Shown: positions 17,547 through 28,407 of the stretch, piece after piece
Position numbering within the stretch: position 1 is the first letter of the stretch
Layout of the letters: each line of letters opens with the position of its first letter
DNA from: an uncultured Bacteroidota bacterium
GTDB lineage: Bacteria; Bacteroidota; Bacteroidia; Flavobacteriales; Flavobacteriaceae
Direction of reading: 5' to 3'
Length of the DNA: 64,000 nucleotides
NCBI GenBank assembly: GCA_902618245.1
Contig: CACMZR010000004.1
Span: forward strand, 1-64,000
Notes under the pieces: model-generated
Databases searched by the model: none
What the model was told of the DNA's origin: nothing
The model's input: only the letters and a program-made list of their open reading frames with translations
Translations under genes and position numbers: made by a program

Positions 17547-18602
17547 CTAAATTTGATAGGTGATTGCGTTTATGTTCATTCCCGCACCAACTGAAGCAAA
17601 AAGTATTAGATCATTTTTCCTTAAACTATGTCCGCAATAGTTTCTATTTATTACTAGATCGAATAAAGTAGGTACTGTAGCTACAGAACTATTTCCAAAT
17701 TCTTGAATATTCATTGGCAATATATTTTCTGGCATTTTTTTGTTGTAAAGACCATAAAATCTATTAATTATAGCTTCATCCATTTTTAAGTTTGCTTGGT
17801 GTAAAAATATTTTTTTAAGTTCACTTAACGATCTTCCTGATGATTCCAAACAACTTTTTAATGCTAGTGGTACTTTACTTAGGGCAAATTCATAAACTTT
17901 TCTTCCGTGCATTTTAATATATTTTGAATTTCCAACTTTATCATTTGCGGTACCATAAAATATAAAATCTGCTTCACCTTCACTTGTATATGTTACTGTT
18001 TTATGAGATAATATTCCTCCTTCCTCATTTGATTTTTCAATTATTGTTGCTCCAGCTCCGTCAGCATATATCATAGAGTCTCTGTCTGTGTGATCCAACA
18101 CCCTTGATAAAGTGTCTGCCCCTATTACAAGACATTTTTCAGCCATTCCCGCTTTAATAAATGCTGTTGCTTGTATAACGCCTTCAACCCATCCAGGACA
18201 ACCAAATAAAATATCATAAGCAACACAGTTTGGATTTTTAATTTCCAATCCAGCTTTTACCTTTGATGCGAGACATGGGAGAGTATCTATTTGATTTGAT
18301 TCAAAAGTTATGTCCCCTACATTATGCGCAACTATTATATAATCAATTGATTCACGATTAATTTTAGCATTATCAATTGATTTGTTGGCTGCTTCAATGG
18401 CAATGTCAGTCACAGTTTGGTTATCTTCAATATATCTCCTTTGTTCGATGCCTGTAATTGACTTAAACTTTTCAATAATTACCTCGTTCGAATTTTTAAT
18501 TGAGTCACCATTACTGTCGAAAAATTGGTGATTAGAAAAACTTTTATTTTGCTCTACTTTTGAAGGGATTACACTGCCAGTACCTGTAATTTTTATGTTC
18601 AT
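17547..18602 (-). CDS. 3-oxoacyl-ACP synthase III (KAS III / FabH-like) family enzyme
   Basis: A thiolase-fold condensing enzyme of 351 residues counted from ATG 18602 (MNIKITGTGSVIP). A frame also opens at 18626, but a TACTTTTG promoter-like element at 18620-18613 lies inside that extension, and the family N-terminus matches the shorter form. The catalytic triad is complete: Cys135 (LFGCPGW), His268 (LHQAN) and Asn304 (FGNSS). Members extend acyl-CoA primers with malonyl-ACP in fatty acid synthesis or make specialised acyl chains. The sequence is more diverged than a housekeeping FabH and it stands alone, so the product is open. Confidence 0.88.
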   Translation of the reverse strand: MNIKITGTGSVIPSKVEQNKSFSNHQFFDSNGDSIKNSNEVIIEKFKSITGIEQRRYIEDNQTVTDIAIEAANKSIDNAKINRESIDYIIVAHNVGDITFESNQIDTLPCLASKVKAGLEIKNPNCVAYDILFGCPGWVEGVIQATAFIKAGMAEKCLVIGADTLSRVLDHTDRDSMIYADGAGATIIEKSNEEGGILSHKTVTYTSEGEADFIFYGTANDKVGNSKYIKMHGRKVYEFALSKVPLALKSCLESSGRSLSELKKIFLHQANLKMDEAIINRFYGLYNKKMPENILPMNIQEFGNSSVATVPTLFDLVINRNYCGHSLRKNDLILFASVGAGMNINAITYQI

Positions 18603-18710
18603 GATAGTTACACAAAAGTAATTCAATAAAGAGCCAAAATGTGAAAGGTCTTGAAAGTGCTACGAAGTCTAAGCCTTTTAAAGTGTTAAATTAATTTTTT
18701 ATATAAAAAT

Positions 18711-21572
18711 TTAAATATCTGATAATGAGATGCCTACATACGACTCTATGGGGTCACATGTGCAAACTAGATTACGATCGCCATAAGCTTCATCGACACG
18801 TCTAACAGAGGGCCAAAATTTATTTTTAGAAACAAACTCTAAAGGAAATGCAGCTTTTTGCCTTGAATATGGAAATTCCCAAACATCTGAAGTAACCATT
18901 TCAAGCGTATGAGGTGCATTTTTTAATATAGCAGTATCATTTTCATTGTCTGAGGCAATTTCCATCCTAATAGAAATCATTGAATCACAAAAGCGATCTA
19001 TTTCTTCTAGATTTTCACTTTCTGTTGGTTCTATCATCATAGTTCCCGCTACAGGAAAAGACACTGTTGGTGCGTGAAAGCCATAATCCATTAAACGTTT
19101 GGCAATATCAACGACTTCAATTCCTTTGTTCTTAAATGGTCTACAGTCAATAATTAGCTCATGGGCAGAGCGGCCTTTTTCACCTGAATAAAGAATATCA
19201 TATGCTCCGTCTAAGCGTTTTTGAATATAGTTTGCATTTAAAATTGCTACCTCTGTAGCTTTTCGAAGTCCGTCACCACCCAGCATTTTAATGTACCCAT
19301 AGGAAATGAGACATGCTAAAGCAGATCCATATGGAGCTCCAGATATCGATGTTATTGCATTTAGACCTCCGGTCTTTACCACTGGATTTCCAGGTAAAAA
19401 GGGTTTCAGATGAGATGCAACTGATATAGGGCCTACTCCTGGTCCTCCACCACCATGTGGAATTGCAAAAGTTTTATGTAGATTCAAGTGGCAAACGTCA
19501 GCTCCAATTTGAGCAGGACTTGTCAAACCCACTTGTGCATTCATATTAGCTCCATCCATATATACTTGACCACCACAATCGTGAATAAGTTTTGTTATAT
19601 CTTTAATTCTGGTTTCAAAAACTCCATGGGTACTTGGATAGGTTATCATCAAAGCTGCTAAATTGTCTTTGTGAATTTGTGCTTTTTCGTTGATATCATT
19701 CCAATCAATATTTCCTTTTGTATCTGTATTTATAACCACTACTTCCATTCCAGCCATAACTGCAGAAGCTGGATTTGTTCCGTGAGCTGAAGCTGGTATC
19801 AAACAAATATTTCGTTTTTTTTGGTTTTGATTCTCATGATAAGCACGAATAACCATTAATCCTGCATATTCTCCCTGTGCTCCAGAGTTTGGTTGGAGTG
19901 ATGTATCTGCAAAACCAGTGATTTTTGTTAATTGTAATTTTAATTCATTGAGCATTTTCTGATACCCGATAACTTGGTCTGAGGGTACAAAGGGATGAAT
20001 GCTACCCCAATTTGAATCACTAAGTGGTAGCATTTCTGCAGCAGCATTCAATTTCATTGTGCATGAACCTAGCGAGATCATCGAATGATTTAGAGCTAAA
20101 TCTTTTCTCTCTAAATATTTAATATATCTCATCAATGCAGTTTCAGAGTGATAACTGTTAAAAATTTTATGTGTTAAAATTTCACCTGACTTAATTAGTG
20201 ATTTTGGAATATAACTCTCTTCAGTCTTTGATTCACTAATTTTTTTAATAGAGTTAGATGAACTTTTAAATATTGATACTATTTTATCAATATCTTTATC
20301 TGTGACAGCTTCATTTAGCGAAATACAAATCGTATTCCCGTCTGGATAATAAAAGTTGACCTTATTTAGCTCAGCTTTCTTTTTAATATTTACAACGTTT
20401 GTCTTAACTTGTAGTGTATCAAAAAAATGTTTATTTATTTGTTTAAACCCTAGTTCGGAAAGTTTTAAATTTAGATCAACAGCTTTTTGATGTATTGAGT
20501 TGGAAATGTTGTATAAACCCTTGGGACCATGATAAACGACATACATTCCTGCCATAACAGCTAGAAGAACTTGTGCAGTACATATATTTGAGGTAGCACG
20601 ATCTCTTTTTATATGTTGTTCTCTGGTTTGCAATGCCATGCGTAAAGCTGGATTTTCATTAAGGTCTTTTGTTTTACCTATAATTCTTCCAGGTATATTT
20701 CGTTTATACTTATCACGAGTTGCAAAAAAAGCTGCGTGGGGGCCACCATAACCCATCGGAATCCCAAATCTTTGTGTTGTACCAACCACAACATCTGCTC
20801 CAAAAGTACCAGGACTTTCTAACATTACAAGACTCATTATGTCAGCAGCAACAACTGAGCAAACATGATTATCTTTCGCATTGTTAATCCAACTCTTTAG
20901 ATTTGGAATTTCTCCTTTTACTCCGGGGTATTGAAATAGTGAGCCAAAAAAAGTAGAGTCATATTCAAGTTTATTAGCATCACCAACTACAAGGTTTATT
21001 CCAAGTGGAGCACTCCTTGTTTTTAAAACTGAAAGTGTCTGGGGTAGTACGTTTTCATCTACAAAAAATTTAAAAGCCTCGTGTTTTTTTTGTTCTTTAG
21101 TTTGTGATCCAAAAAGCATTGTCATGGCTTCTGCAGCAGCTGTACTTTCATCTAAGAGCGATGCGTTAGCTAGTTCCATTCCGGTTAATTCACATATAAT
21201 AGTTTGAAAATTAAACAGAGCCTCTAATCTACCTTGAGCAATTTCTGCTTGATATGGAGTGTAAGCAGTATACCAGCTTGGATTTTCAAGAATGTTTCTC
21301 TGAATAACTGCGGGAGTTACTGTATCATGGTACCCCAACCCAATATATGTCTTAAATACCTTGTTGTCTCTTCCTAAAGAATTGATGTGTTTTGTAAATT
21401 CTGCTTCACTTATTCCATCTGGTAAATCTAATGGTTTTTTTAAACGTATTGAATCTGGTATTGTTTCATCGAGAAGATTCTCAATTGATTTTACTCCAAT
21501 TTTAGATAGAATTTTTTTTATTTGATTTTCATCTGGACCCAAATGTCTATTTACAAACATTTCTCTTTTCAT
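18711..21572 (-). CDS. gcvP: Glycine dehydrogenase (decarboxylating), P protein of the glycine cleavage system
   Basis: A 953-residue full-length homodimer-type P protein, with N- and C-terminal halves fused. It decarboxylates glycine and passes the aminomethyl group to the lipoyl arm of GcvH. The PLP-binding lysine is Lys700 in NLHKTFAIPHGGGGPG. Other family blocks visible are GYHDTVTPAVIQRNILENP near the N-terminus, LDESTAAAEAM, SLGSCTMKLNAA and QPNSGAQGEYAG. gcvT and gcvH are not nearby. The start codon at 21572 gives the family-typical RHLGPDENQI beginning. Confidence 0.97.
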   Translation of the reverse strand: MKREMFVNRHLGPDENQIKKILSKIGVKSIENLLDETIPDSIRLKKPLDLPDGISEAEFTKHINSLGRDNKVFKTYIGLGYHDTVTPAVIQRNILENPSWYTAYTPYQAEIAQGRLEALFNFQTIICELTGMELANASLLDESTAAAEAMTMLFGSQTKEQKKHEAFKFFVDENVLPQTLSVLKTRSAPLGINLVVGDANKLEYDSTFFGSLFQYPGVKGEIPNLKSWINNAKDNHVCSVVAADIMSLVMLESPGTFGADVVVGTTQRFGIPMGYGGPHAAFFATRDKYKRNIPGRIIGKTKDLNENPALRMALQTREQHIKRDRATSNICTAQVLLAVMAGMYVVYHGPKGLYNISNSIHQKAVDLNLKLSELGFKQINKHFFDTLQVKTNVVNIKKKAELNKVNFYYPDGNTICISLNEAVTDKDIDKIVSIFKSSSNSIKKISESKTEESYIPKSLIKSGEILTHKIFNSYHSETALMRYIKYLERKDLALNHSMISLGSCTMKLNAAAEMLPLSDSNWGSIHPFVPSDQVIGYQKMLNELKLQLTKITGFADTSLQPNSGAQGEYAGLMVIRAYHENQNQKKRNICLIPASAHGTNPASAVMAGMEVVVINTDTKGNIDWNDINEKAQIHKDNLAALMITYPSTHGVFETRIKDITKLIHDCGGQVYMDGANMNAQVGLTSPAQIGADVCHLNLHKTFAIPHGGGGPGVGPISVASHLKPFLPGNPVVKTGGLNAITSISGAPYGSALACLISYGYIKMLGGDGLRKATEVAILNANYIQKRLDGAYDILYSGEKGRSAHELIIDCRPFKNKGIEVVDIAKRLMDYGFHAPTVSFPVAGTMMIEPTESENLEEIDRFCDSMISIRMEIASDNENDTAILKNAPHTLEMVTSDVWEFPYSRQKAAFPLEFVSKNKFWPSVRRVDEAYGDRNLVCTCDPIESYVGISLSDI

Positions 21573-21688
21573 ATATCATCTTTTTCATCAGTAAATTTAC
21601 ATTTTCCATGCAACATTTTAAAGATGGATTTTTTCTTATTTTAAAAATTTTATGAAAAATTATTTGACTTGTTCGAAAGTTTCGATAT

Positions 21689-22518
21689 TTGCGTGTGAAA
21701 AATTTTCTAAAAAAGCTTTTTGATTTTTATATAAACTCCAGTATTCACGTAGCCTTATCAGTTGTTTCATTATCATACTTATCTATTGCTCTAAGTTATA
21801 AAAACGCAACTCCTTTATTGTTAATATTTATTTTTTGTTGCGCCTGTTTTTCATACAATTTCATAAAGTTTTTCCCTGTCGTTTTAAATAAAAAAAAAAA
21901 TTTCGCTTAAAACTTATTTTATTTATATCGATAGGATGCATTTTATTAGCTGCTCAACAATTTTTTAACTTAAAACTTGTAACAAAAATTTTTGTTTTTT
22001 TTGGAGCTATCATAGTACTATTATACACTATCCCTTTGAAGAACAATAAAAATTTAAGAGACGTTAGGGGTTTTAAAATTTTTCTTGTAGTTATTGGCTG
22101 GTTATCACTTGTTGTTGGAGTTCCAATTTCGATGGCTCAAAAATTTGATATTGATTTATTTTTTCAGCTTTTAATGATTCAAGGAATTTATATTTTCGTT
22201 GCTACGATACCATTTGAAATTAGGGATTTAGACCAGGATCAACCTAATGCTTTGACTATAGCTCAAATTTTGGGAATATCTAATGTAAAATTATTGGGCT
22301 ATCTTCTTTTGATAATAAATCTAATTTTTACATTTTTTTCATTTGGAGTTTTTTCTGCATTTAGTTTAAGTTCCGCCATTAGTTTTTTATCATTAATCTT
22401 GTTGCTTTATATTGTCACTCCTACGCATTCAAAATATCTAACTAGTTTTTGGGTTGAATCAATACCTATTTTTTGGAGTGTTATCTACTATTTACTTAAC
22501 TTTAATATGACTATGTAA
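21689..22518 (+). CDS. UbiA-like polytopic membrane protein, interrupted by a frameshift at an A11 run
   Basis: Two frames together encode one protein of about 277 residues. Frame one opens at TTG 21689 (or GTG 21695) and ends at 21910. The second frame is open from the A11 run at 21890-21900 through 22518 and continues with KLILFISIG, LYTIPLK and RDVRGFK. One extra A, two fewer, or a -1 slip on the run joins them. The product has seven to eight hydrophobic segments and a RDLDQDQPNALTIAQ motif like the second aspartate motif of UbiA prenyltransferases; I do not see a clear first aspartate motif, so the enzymatic role is doubtful. Homopolymer sequencing error, true mutation and slippage all remain possible. 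Confidence 0.7.
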
Positions 22519-22531
22519 AATTTGAAAATAA

Positions 22532-24229
22532 TTGTTTTATAATCTTTCTTTTATTCAAAAACGTTGTTGCCTATTATTTATAATTTTTATTTTTCTTTCG
22601 TGTAAATCTGCAGGAGATAAATTCTTTTCTAAAAGGGATATAAAAAAAAGTCAATCTTTAATAGGTGTTAAATTTAATAAGAAGAAATTGGATACATTAT
22701 ATCCATATTTACAGCGTAACAGAGCTGGATATGAGGGCATGAGAAATTTTTCATTAAGCTACGATCAGATACCTAGCCTATTGTTTAATCCGCATCCAAT
22801 TAAATTTAAGATACCAAAAAGCAAAGAAATAAAATCAAATTTTGGTAGTATTGAAAAAGTGAGACTTCCAAAAAATTTAGATGAGATAGCGTTTTATACA
22901 GTACCACAACTTCATGCTCTTATTAAGTCTAAAAAGATAACATCCTTAGAACTAACTAAACTATACATAAAGCGACTTAAACAGCACAACTCTTCACTTT
23001 TTTGTGTAATAAATTTAACGGAAGACTTAGCCCTTAAGCAAGCAAAAAGAGCGGATAGTCTTCTTAAAAATGGAATTATATTGGGGCCATTACACGGAAT
23101 ACCTTATGGCTTGAAGGATCTTATTTCAGTAGAGGGTTATCCTACAACTTGGGGTGCTTATCCGTATAAAAATCAAAGAATTAACAAAACCGCAACAATT
23201 GCTAGGGAGCTAGAGAGATCTGGTGCTGTACTCGTAGCTAAATTAGTTTCTGGTTCATTAGCAAGAGGAGATGTTTGGTTCGGAGGTATGACGCGAAATC
23301 CTTGGGATACCAAACAAGGGGCAAGTGGTTCCTCTGCTGGTTCGGGTTCAGCAACTGCAGCTGGATTGGTAGGATTTTCAATTGGAACAGAGACCCTTGG
23401 CTCTATAGTTTCACCAAGTACCCGTAATGGTATAACTGGATTAAGACCCACTTATGGGAGAGTAAGCAGGAATGGAGTAATGAGCCTTTCTTGGTCTATG
23501 GATAAAGTTGGACCAATGTGTCGCTCCGCTATTGGGTGTGCTATCGTTTTTGAAGCTATTTACGGCAAAGATCCTTTAGATCCTACATCTGTTGATGCTT
23601 CTTATTTTTTCAATATAAAATCAAAACCTGAGAAATATAAAATTGGATATTTGAAGGATCTAATTGAAAAAGATACAACAGATAGTGGTGACAACATTCG
23701 CGATGTAATCAAATTATTAAAACAAAATGGGATAAGTCTGTTGCCAATAAATCTGCCAAAAAATTACCCTTTTAAGGTTTTTGATATAATCTTAAGATCT
23801 GAATCAGGAGCACATTTTGATGAATTAGTTAGAAGTGGTAAAGTAGATAATATGGTTCAACAAAATCAGAAATCTAGAGCTAATAGCCTAAGACAATCAC
23901 GCTTTATTCCGGCTGTTGAATATATACAAGCAAATAGATTTAGATCTAAATTAATCGAAGAGATGCATTCGATAATGGAAGAAATTGATGTCTTAATTAG
24001 TCCAACAACAGGTGGAAACCAATTAATGATTACAAATTTAACGGGCCATCCAGTCGTATGCGTACCAACAGGTTTTGATTCTGAAAATCATCCTACTAGC
24101 ATAAGTTTTTTAGGCAACTTGTATCAGGAAGAAAAAATTCTTGAATTTGCTAACTTCTTTCAAAAAATTACTAATCATCATCTAAAATACCCTCCATTGT
24201 ATTATAGCAGTGGAGAAAATGTTAACTAA
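22532..24229 (+). CDS. Lipoprotein amidase (amidase signature family)
   Basis: A 565-residue amidase with an N-terminal lipoprotein signal (LFIIFIFLSC), so it should act outside the cytoplasm. The amidase-signature Ser-cisSer-Lys triad can be placed: Lys195 (YGLKDLI), cis-Ser267 (GASGSSAGSG) and nucleophile Ser291 (TLGSIVS); the 24-residue spacing between the serines is that of the family. The TTG at 22532 directly follows an in-frame stop, so no longer start exists. It is not GatA: the signal peptide and about 120 residues before the domain argue against it. The substrate is unknown. A rhodanese lipoprotein gene follows by 20 bases. Confidence 0.87.
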   Translation: MFYNLSFIQKRCCLLFIIFIFLSCKSAGDKFFSKRDIKKSQSLIGVKFNKKKLDTLYPYLQRNRAGYEGMRNFSLSYDQIPSLLFNPHPIKFKIPKSKEIKSNFGSIEKVRLPKNLDEIAFYTVPQLHALIKSKKITSLELTKLYIKRLKQHNSSLFCVINLTEDLALKQAKRADSLLKNGIILGPLHGIPYGLKDLISVEGYPTTWGAYPYKNQRINKTATIARELERSGAVLVAKLVSGSLARGDVWFGGMTRNPWDTKQGASGSSAGSGSATAAGLVGFSIGTETLGSIVSPSTRNGITGLRPTYGRVSRNGVMSLSWSMDKVGPMCRSAIGCAIVFEAIYGKDPLDPTSVDASYFFNIKSKPEKYKIGYLKDLIEKDTTDSGDNIRDVIKLLKQNGISLLPINLPKNYPFKVFDIILRSESGAHFDELVRSGKVDNMVQQNQKSRANSLRQSRFIPAVEYIQANRFRSKLIEEMHSIMEEIDVLISPTTGGNQLMITNLTGHPVVCVPTGFDSENHPTSISFLGNLYQEEKILEFANFFQKITNHHLKYPPLYYSSGENVN

Positions 24230-24249
24230 ATAATTTAATAAATTATAAA

Positions 24250-24591
24250 ATGAAAAAAATATTTATAATACTTATATTTTTATCTTGCTCACAAAAAAAC
24301 TCTAATATTCATATTGTAGAAAAAGAAGATTTTCAAATATTGTTAAATAAAGAGGTACAATTAATAGACGTAAGAACTCCAAATGAATATGGAAACGGTT
24401 TTATTGCTAATGCAGAAAATATAAATTTTAAATCAGAGGATTTTTTATCACAAATCTCAAAGCTTGATAAAAGTAAACCTGTACTTCTTTATTGTTCTGC
24501 TGGAGGAAGAAGTGCTAAAGCTTCCAAAATCTTTGATTCACTAGGGTTTAAAGAAATATATGATCTTAAAGGAGGATATCTTTCTTGGTAG
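24250..24591 (+). CDS. Rhodanese-like lipoprotein
   Basis: A 113-residue single rhodanese domain behind a lipoprotein signal (FIILIFLSC). The active-site loop is CSAGGRS with Cys82, and the family blocks IDVRTPNEYGNGFIANAENI and DLKGGYLSW are complete. Single-domain periplasmic rhodaneses probably handle persulfide sulfur or act as disulfide-type reductases, but no substrate is known. It is probably co-transcribed with the lipoprotein amidase 20 bases upstream, and its 3' side faces the convergent M3 peptidase gene. Confidence 0.88.
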   Translation: MKKIFIILIFLSCSQKNSNIHIVEKEDFQILLNKEVQLIDVRTPNEYGNGFIANAENINFKSEDFLSQISKLDKSKPVLLYCSAGGRSAKASKIFDSLGFKEIYDLKGGYLSW

Positions 24592-24659
24592 AAAAAAGTA
24601 TATTTAATGACAATTAACTTTTAGTATTTTTTATCAAATAAGAATAAAATATTAATATA

Positions 24660-26675
24660 CTATATCAATCCAGCTCTTTTCAAAAGTGCTGACGAATTAG
24701 GCACTTTACCTCTAAACTTTTTATATAAAATCATAGGGTGTTCAGTTCCTCCTTTAGAAAGTATATTATCTTGAAACTTGGCTGAGGTTTTTTTGTCAAA
24801 AATTCCATTTTCCAAAAAAAGTTCAAATGCATGTGCTTCTATAACTTCTGCCCATTTGTAGCTATAATATCCTGCTGCATATCCTCCCTGGAAGATATGC
24901 GAAAAGGAAGTACTTAAACAATTTTCATCAATATCTTTTATGAATTGAAATCTTTCAATTACACTTTTTTCGTGTTTTTTTACATTTTTTATCTTATTTG
25001 AATTTTTTGTGTGGTAGGACATATCAAGATATCCCAAACTTAGCTGGCGTAGAGTATGTAGCCCTTGTTGAAAATTTTTAATTTTCTTTATCTTTTCAAC
25101 AAATTTTCGAGGCAGTGCTTTTCCGGTCTTGTAATGTTTTGCATAAATTAAAATTGCTTCCTTTTCATAACACCAGTTTTCCATTATTTGGCTTGGAAGC
25201 TCTACAAAATCCCAGTAAACATTTGTACCACTTAAACTACTATAGCTCGTATTCGCTAAAATTCCATGAAGTGCATGTCCGAATTCATGAAATAAAGTAG
25301 TAACCTCTTGAAATGTTAATAGTGAAGGCTTGGTTTTTGTAGGTCTCGAAAAATTACAAACAATTGAAACATGAGGCCTTTGGTTTTTTTTCTGAGAGCG
25401 AAAACTCGTCATCCACGCTCCATCCCTTTTACCAGGTCTTGGAAAAAAGTCTGCATACAGAAGGGCATAGAATTTGGTATTTTTATACACTTCAAAAACT
25501 CGAACCTCATTATTATATCTTTGAATATCATAATTTTCCTTAAACTCGAGATCATAAAGTTTTTTAAGGATCTCAAATATTCCACTTAAGACATTATCGA
25601 GAGAAAAAAATGGTTTTAATTCCAGTTCATCTAAGTCAAGTTCAGCTTTTTTCATTTTTTCACTTACAAAGGCACTGTCCCATTTCTCAATTTTTTTCAA
25701 GTTTAATTTGCTTTTAGCATAAGTATTCATAGCCTTCCATTCTTTTTCAGCGGCAGGGAATGCTTTTATTGCTAACTCTTCTAAAAATTTTTTCACTTCT
25801 GAAATAGAGCTAGCCATTCTTTCCTCTAAAATAAACTCAGCATGTGAATTGTATCCCAAGAGTTTTGCCCTTTCTTTTCTGAGTGAAATGATTTCGATAA
25901 TTATCTCAGTATTATTGTTTTTGTTTTTTTGATAACCTCTTTTCCCAAAAGCGAGAGTAATTTCTTTTCTAAGTTCTCTTTCTTCTGAATATGTTATAAA
26001 AGGAATATATATAGGATAATCAAGAGTAACAATCCATCCTTTTTTACCTTTTTTATCGGCTATTGATTTTGTCATTTCAACTAGTGACTCTGGTAAACCT
26101 CTAAGTTTTTTTTCATCTTTAATATGGAGTTCATATGCTTGAGTTTCTGCTAAAATATTTTGGCCAAAAGACAAAGATAATTTAGCCAATTTAGCATCGA
26201 TTATCCGTAGTTTTTTCTTCTCACTCTTACCAAGTAATGCTCCATTTCTAACAAAACCCTTGTATTGTTTTTCCAGAAGAGTTTTCTGTTCAGAATTTAA
26301 ATTTTTTTGGTCGTTATTTTCATATACATAGCGAATCCTATCAAATAAAACTTCATTAAGATTAATATCATTTTGAAATTTTGTTAACAACGGAGCAGCT
26401 TGACTGGTAATAAGTTGAATTTCATCTGTAGTTTCTGCACTATTCAAGTTGAATAATATAGAGCTATTTCTGCCCAAAATACTTCCGCATGACTCTAATG
26501 CTAGATTTGTATTTTCGAAAGTTGGTTTGTCAACGTTGTTACAAATTACGCGAATATTATCTAGAACTAGATTTATACCTTTTTTGATAGCTGGAATAAA
26601 ATGTTTCGATTTTATTTTATCGAAAGGGATTGACTCAAAATCAGTTTTGAAATGGGATAGTAAAGGATTACTCAA
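24660..26675 (-). CDS. M3 family zinc metallopeptidase (oligopeptidase A / dipeptidyl carboxypeptidase type)
   Basis: About 671 residues with the thimet-oligopeptidase motif HEFGHALHG; the first histidine is residue 463 from the start used here. The usual M3 C-terminal [17 protein letters not shown] block is present. I place the start at TTG 26675 ([17 protein letters not shown]), which matches the family N-terminus and overlaps purE by 8 bases; a GTG at 26702 would add nine residues and overlap purE by 35. No signal peptide is seen, so it is likely cytoplasmic and degrades short peptides. It is last in an apparent purK-purE-M3 transcription unit. Confidence 0.92.
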   Translation of the reverse strand: MSNPLLSHFKTDFESIPFDKIKSKHFIPAIKKGINLVLDNIRVICNNVDKPTFENTNLALESCGSILGRNSSILFNLNSAETTDEIQLITSQAAPLLTKFQNDINLNEVLFDRIRYVYENNDQKNLNSEQKTLLEKQYKGFVRNGALLGKSEKKKLRIIDAKLAKLSLSFGQNILAETQAYELHIKDEKKLRGLPESLVEMTKSIADKKGKKGWIVTLDYPIYIPFITYSEERELRKEITLAFGKRGYQKNKNNNTEIIIEIISLRKERAKLLGYNSHAEFILEERMASSISEVKKFLEELAIKAFPAAEKEWKAMNTYAKSKLNLKKIEKWDSAFVSEKMKKAELDLDELELKPFFSLDNVLSGIFEILKKLYDLEFKENYDIQRYNNEVRVFEVYKNTKFYALLYADFFPRPGKRDGAWMTSFRSQKKNQRPHVSIVCNFSRPTKTKPSLLTFQEVTTLFHEFGHALHGILANTSYSSLSGTNVYWDFVELPSQIMENWCYEKEAILIYAKHYKTGKALPRKFVEKIKKIKNFQQGLHTLRQLSLGYLDMSYHTKNSNKIKNVKKHEKSVIERFQFIKDIDENCLSTSFSHIFQGGYAAGYYSYKWAEVIEAHAFELFLENGIFDKKTSAKFQDNILSKGGTEHPMILYKKFRGKVPNSSALLKRAGLI

Positions 26676-27165
26676 GGTTATTGTTTTTAATTTCTCTTCC
26701 ACTTTGAATAACCTTTTCTTTCATACTGTTTTTATACTTTAAGATTTTCTTTTGAATTTCCTTATTTTCAATTCCTAGTATTTGTGCGGCAAGAATGCCA
26801 GCATTTTTAGCTCCATTTAAAGCAACTGTTGCTACAGGTACACCACCAGGCATTTGCAATATTGATAGAATTGAGTCCCAACCTTCTAATGAATTTTTTG
26901 ATTTAATTGGTACTCCAATAACAGGAACCGGGGATAGGGATGCTATCATACCAGGTAAATGTGCTGCACCACCAGCTCCAGCTATAATAACTTTAATACC
27001 CCTTTTGTGTGCCTCACTTCCAAATAATGACATTTTTTCAGGCGTCCGATGGGCTGAGACTATATCTACTTCAACTTTTATTTTGAATTCATTAAGAATT
27101 TCTATTGCTTCATTCATCACATGGAGGTCTGATTGACTTCCCATAATTATACTAACTTCTGTCAT
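26668..27165 (-). CDS. purE: 5-(carboxyamino)imidazole ribonucleotide mutase (PurE)
   Basis: A 165-residue class I PurE, catalysing conversion of N5-CAIR to CAIR in purine synthesis. Motifs are [19 protein letters not shown] and [25 protein letters not shown]. The presence of purK immediately upstream (14-base overlap) confirms the N5-CAIR route rather than the class II PurE route. The C-terminal charged tail overlaps the start of the M3 peptidase gene. Confidence 0.96.
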   Translation of the reverse strand: MTEVSIIMGSQSDLHVMNEAIEILNEFKIKVEVDIVSAHRTPEKMSLFGSEAHKRGIKVIIAGAGGAAHLPGMIASLSPVPVIGVPIKSKNSLEGWDSILSILQMPGGVPVATVALNGAKNAGILAAQILGIENKEIQKKILKYKNSMKEKVIQSGREIKNNNLE

Positions 27166-28324
27166 ATCTTTTTGTAATTACTTCAATTGTCTGTTTTACT
27201 TCTTCCGCAATCTTACGTGCTGTATTTAAATCTTTATTTATAACCGTTATATGTCCCATTTTTCTGTAGGGACGTGTTTTTTTCTTACCATAAATGTGCG
27301 GATTTACACCTTCAATAGCTAAAATGTGTTCAATATTTTTGAATTTCACTAATCCAGAATAACCCTCTTTTCCAACCAAATTAACCATTACACCAGCTAC
27401 TTTGTTCGAAGTTTCTCCGAGTGGTAAGTCAAGAATTGCTCTTATGTGTTGTTCAAACTGAGATGTGTATGCCGCTTCAATAGTGTAGTGACCACTGTTG
27501 TGGGGTCTTGGAGCGACTTCATTTACTAATATGTCTCCATCTGAAGTTAGAAATAACTCAACAGCTAGTATGCCTACATGATTAAATGACTTGGAAACAG
27601 CAAGTGCGATTTTTTCAGCTTTTTTTGATATGCTTTTTGGTATTCGAGCTGGGCTCAAAACATATTCTAATTGATTTGCTTGAGGATGAAATTCCATTTC
27701 AACAGATGGATAAAATTTAGTTTCGCCCTTGGGACTTCTACACACAATAATTCCTAACTCTTTGTCAATATTTACTAACTCTTCAGCAAGACAAGCTCCT
27801 GGGCTTACTTCCTCAAGGTCTTGATTTGATCTAACAATTTTAACTCCAAATCCATCATATCCCATTGATTCTGATTTCCAAACAAATGGAAAAGAAACAA
27901 GACCACGAGCAACTTCATCTTTTAATTTTTCTTTTGAATCAAATAATTTAAACTGAGCAGTTGGAATTTTATTTTTCTTGTAAAATTTCTTTTGACTACA
28001 CTTATTCTGTATAGTTTTAATTATGTTTGGTTGAGGATATACTTTTATTCCCTCTTTTTCTAAATCACTTAGTGCATGAGTATTTACATTTTCAATTTCG
28101 ATTGTAACAATATCAACACTTTTACCGAATCTGAATACATCCTCATAGTCCATTAAATCTCCTTTAACAAACTCGTTGCATGACGTTTTAGAAGGTGCTT
28201 CCATATTCGGGTCCATTACTTTTGTATATATATCCCATTTCGTTGTGGCATTAAGTAGCATTTTACCCAACTGTCCACCCCCCAAAATTCCAATTTTTTG
28301 CTTTCCTGAAAAGAAACTCATCAT
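27152..28324 (-). CDS. purK: 5-(carboxyamino)imidazole ribonucleotide synthase (PurK)
   Basis: A 390-residue ATP-grasp enzyme that carboxylates AIR to N5-CAIR with ATP and bicarbonate. The N-terminal [12 protein letters not shown] motif, the central ATP-grasp block ([15 protein letters not shown]) and [17 protein letters not shown] are family signatures. It overlaps purE by 14 bases. A TATTTTTG element (28342-28335, minus strand) lies 11 bases upstream of the ATG and could be the -7 box of a promoter with a very short leader. The divergent adk gene starts 84 bases away. Confidence 0.96.
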   Translation of the reverse strand: MMSFFSGKQKIGILGGGQLGKMLLNATTKWDIYTKVMDPNMEAPSKTSCNEFVKGDLMDYEDVFRFGKSVDIVTIEIENVNTHALSDLEKEGIKVYPQPNIIKTIQNKCSQKKFYKKNKIPTAQFKLFDSKEKLKDEVARGLVSFPFVWKSESMGYDGFGVKIVRSNQDLEEVSPGACLAEELVNIDKELGIIVCRSPKGETKFYPSVEMEFHPQANQLEYVLSPARIPKSISKKAEKIALAVSKSFNHVGILAVELFLTSDGDILVNEVAPRPHNSGHYTIEAAYTSQFEQHIRAILDLPLGETSNKVAGVMVNLVGKEGYSGLVKFKNIEHILAIEGVNPHIYGKKKTRPYRKMGHITVINKDLNTARKIAEEVKQTIEVITKRYDRS

Positions 28325-28407
28325 CTACTTTTGTCAAAAATACGGATAAGTTTTTTGGATAGGAAAAAAGCCATGCAAAATAGGTATATTTAAACAAAAT
28401 TGTCTTT

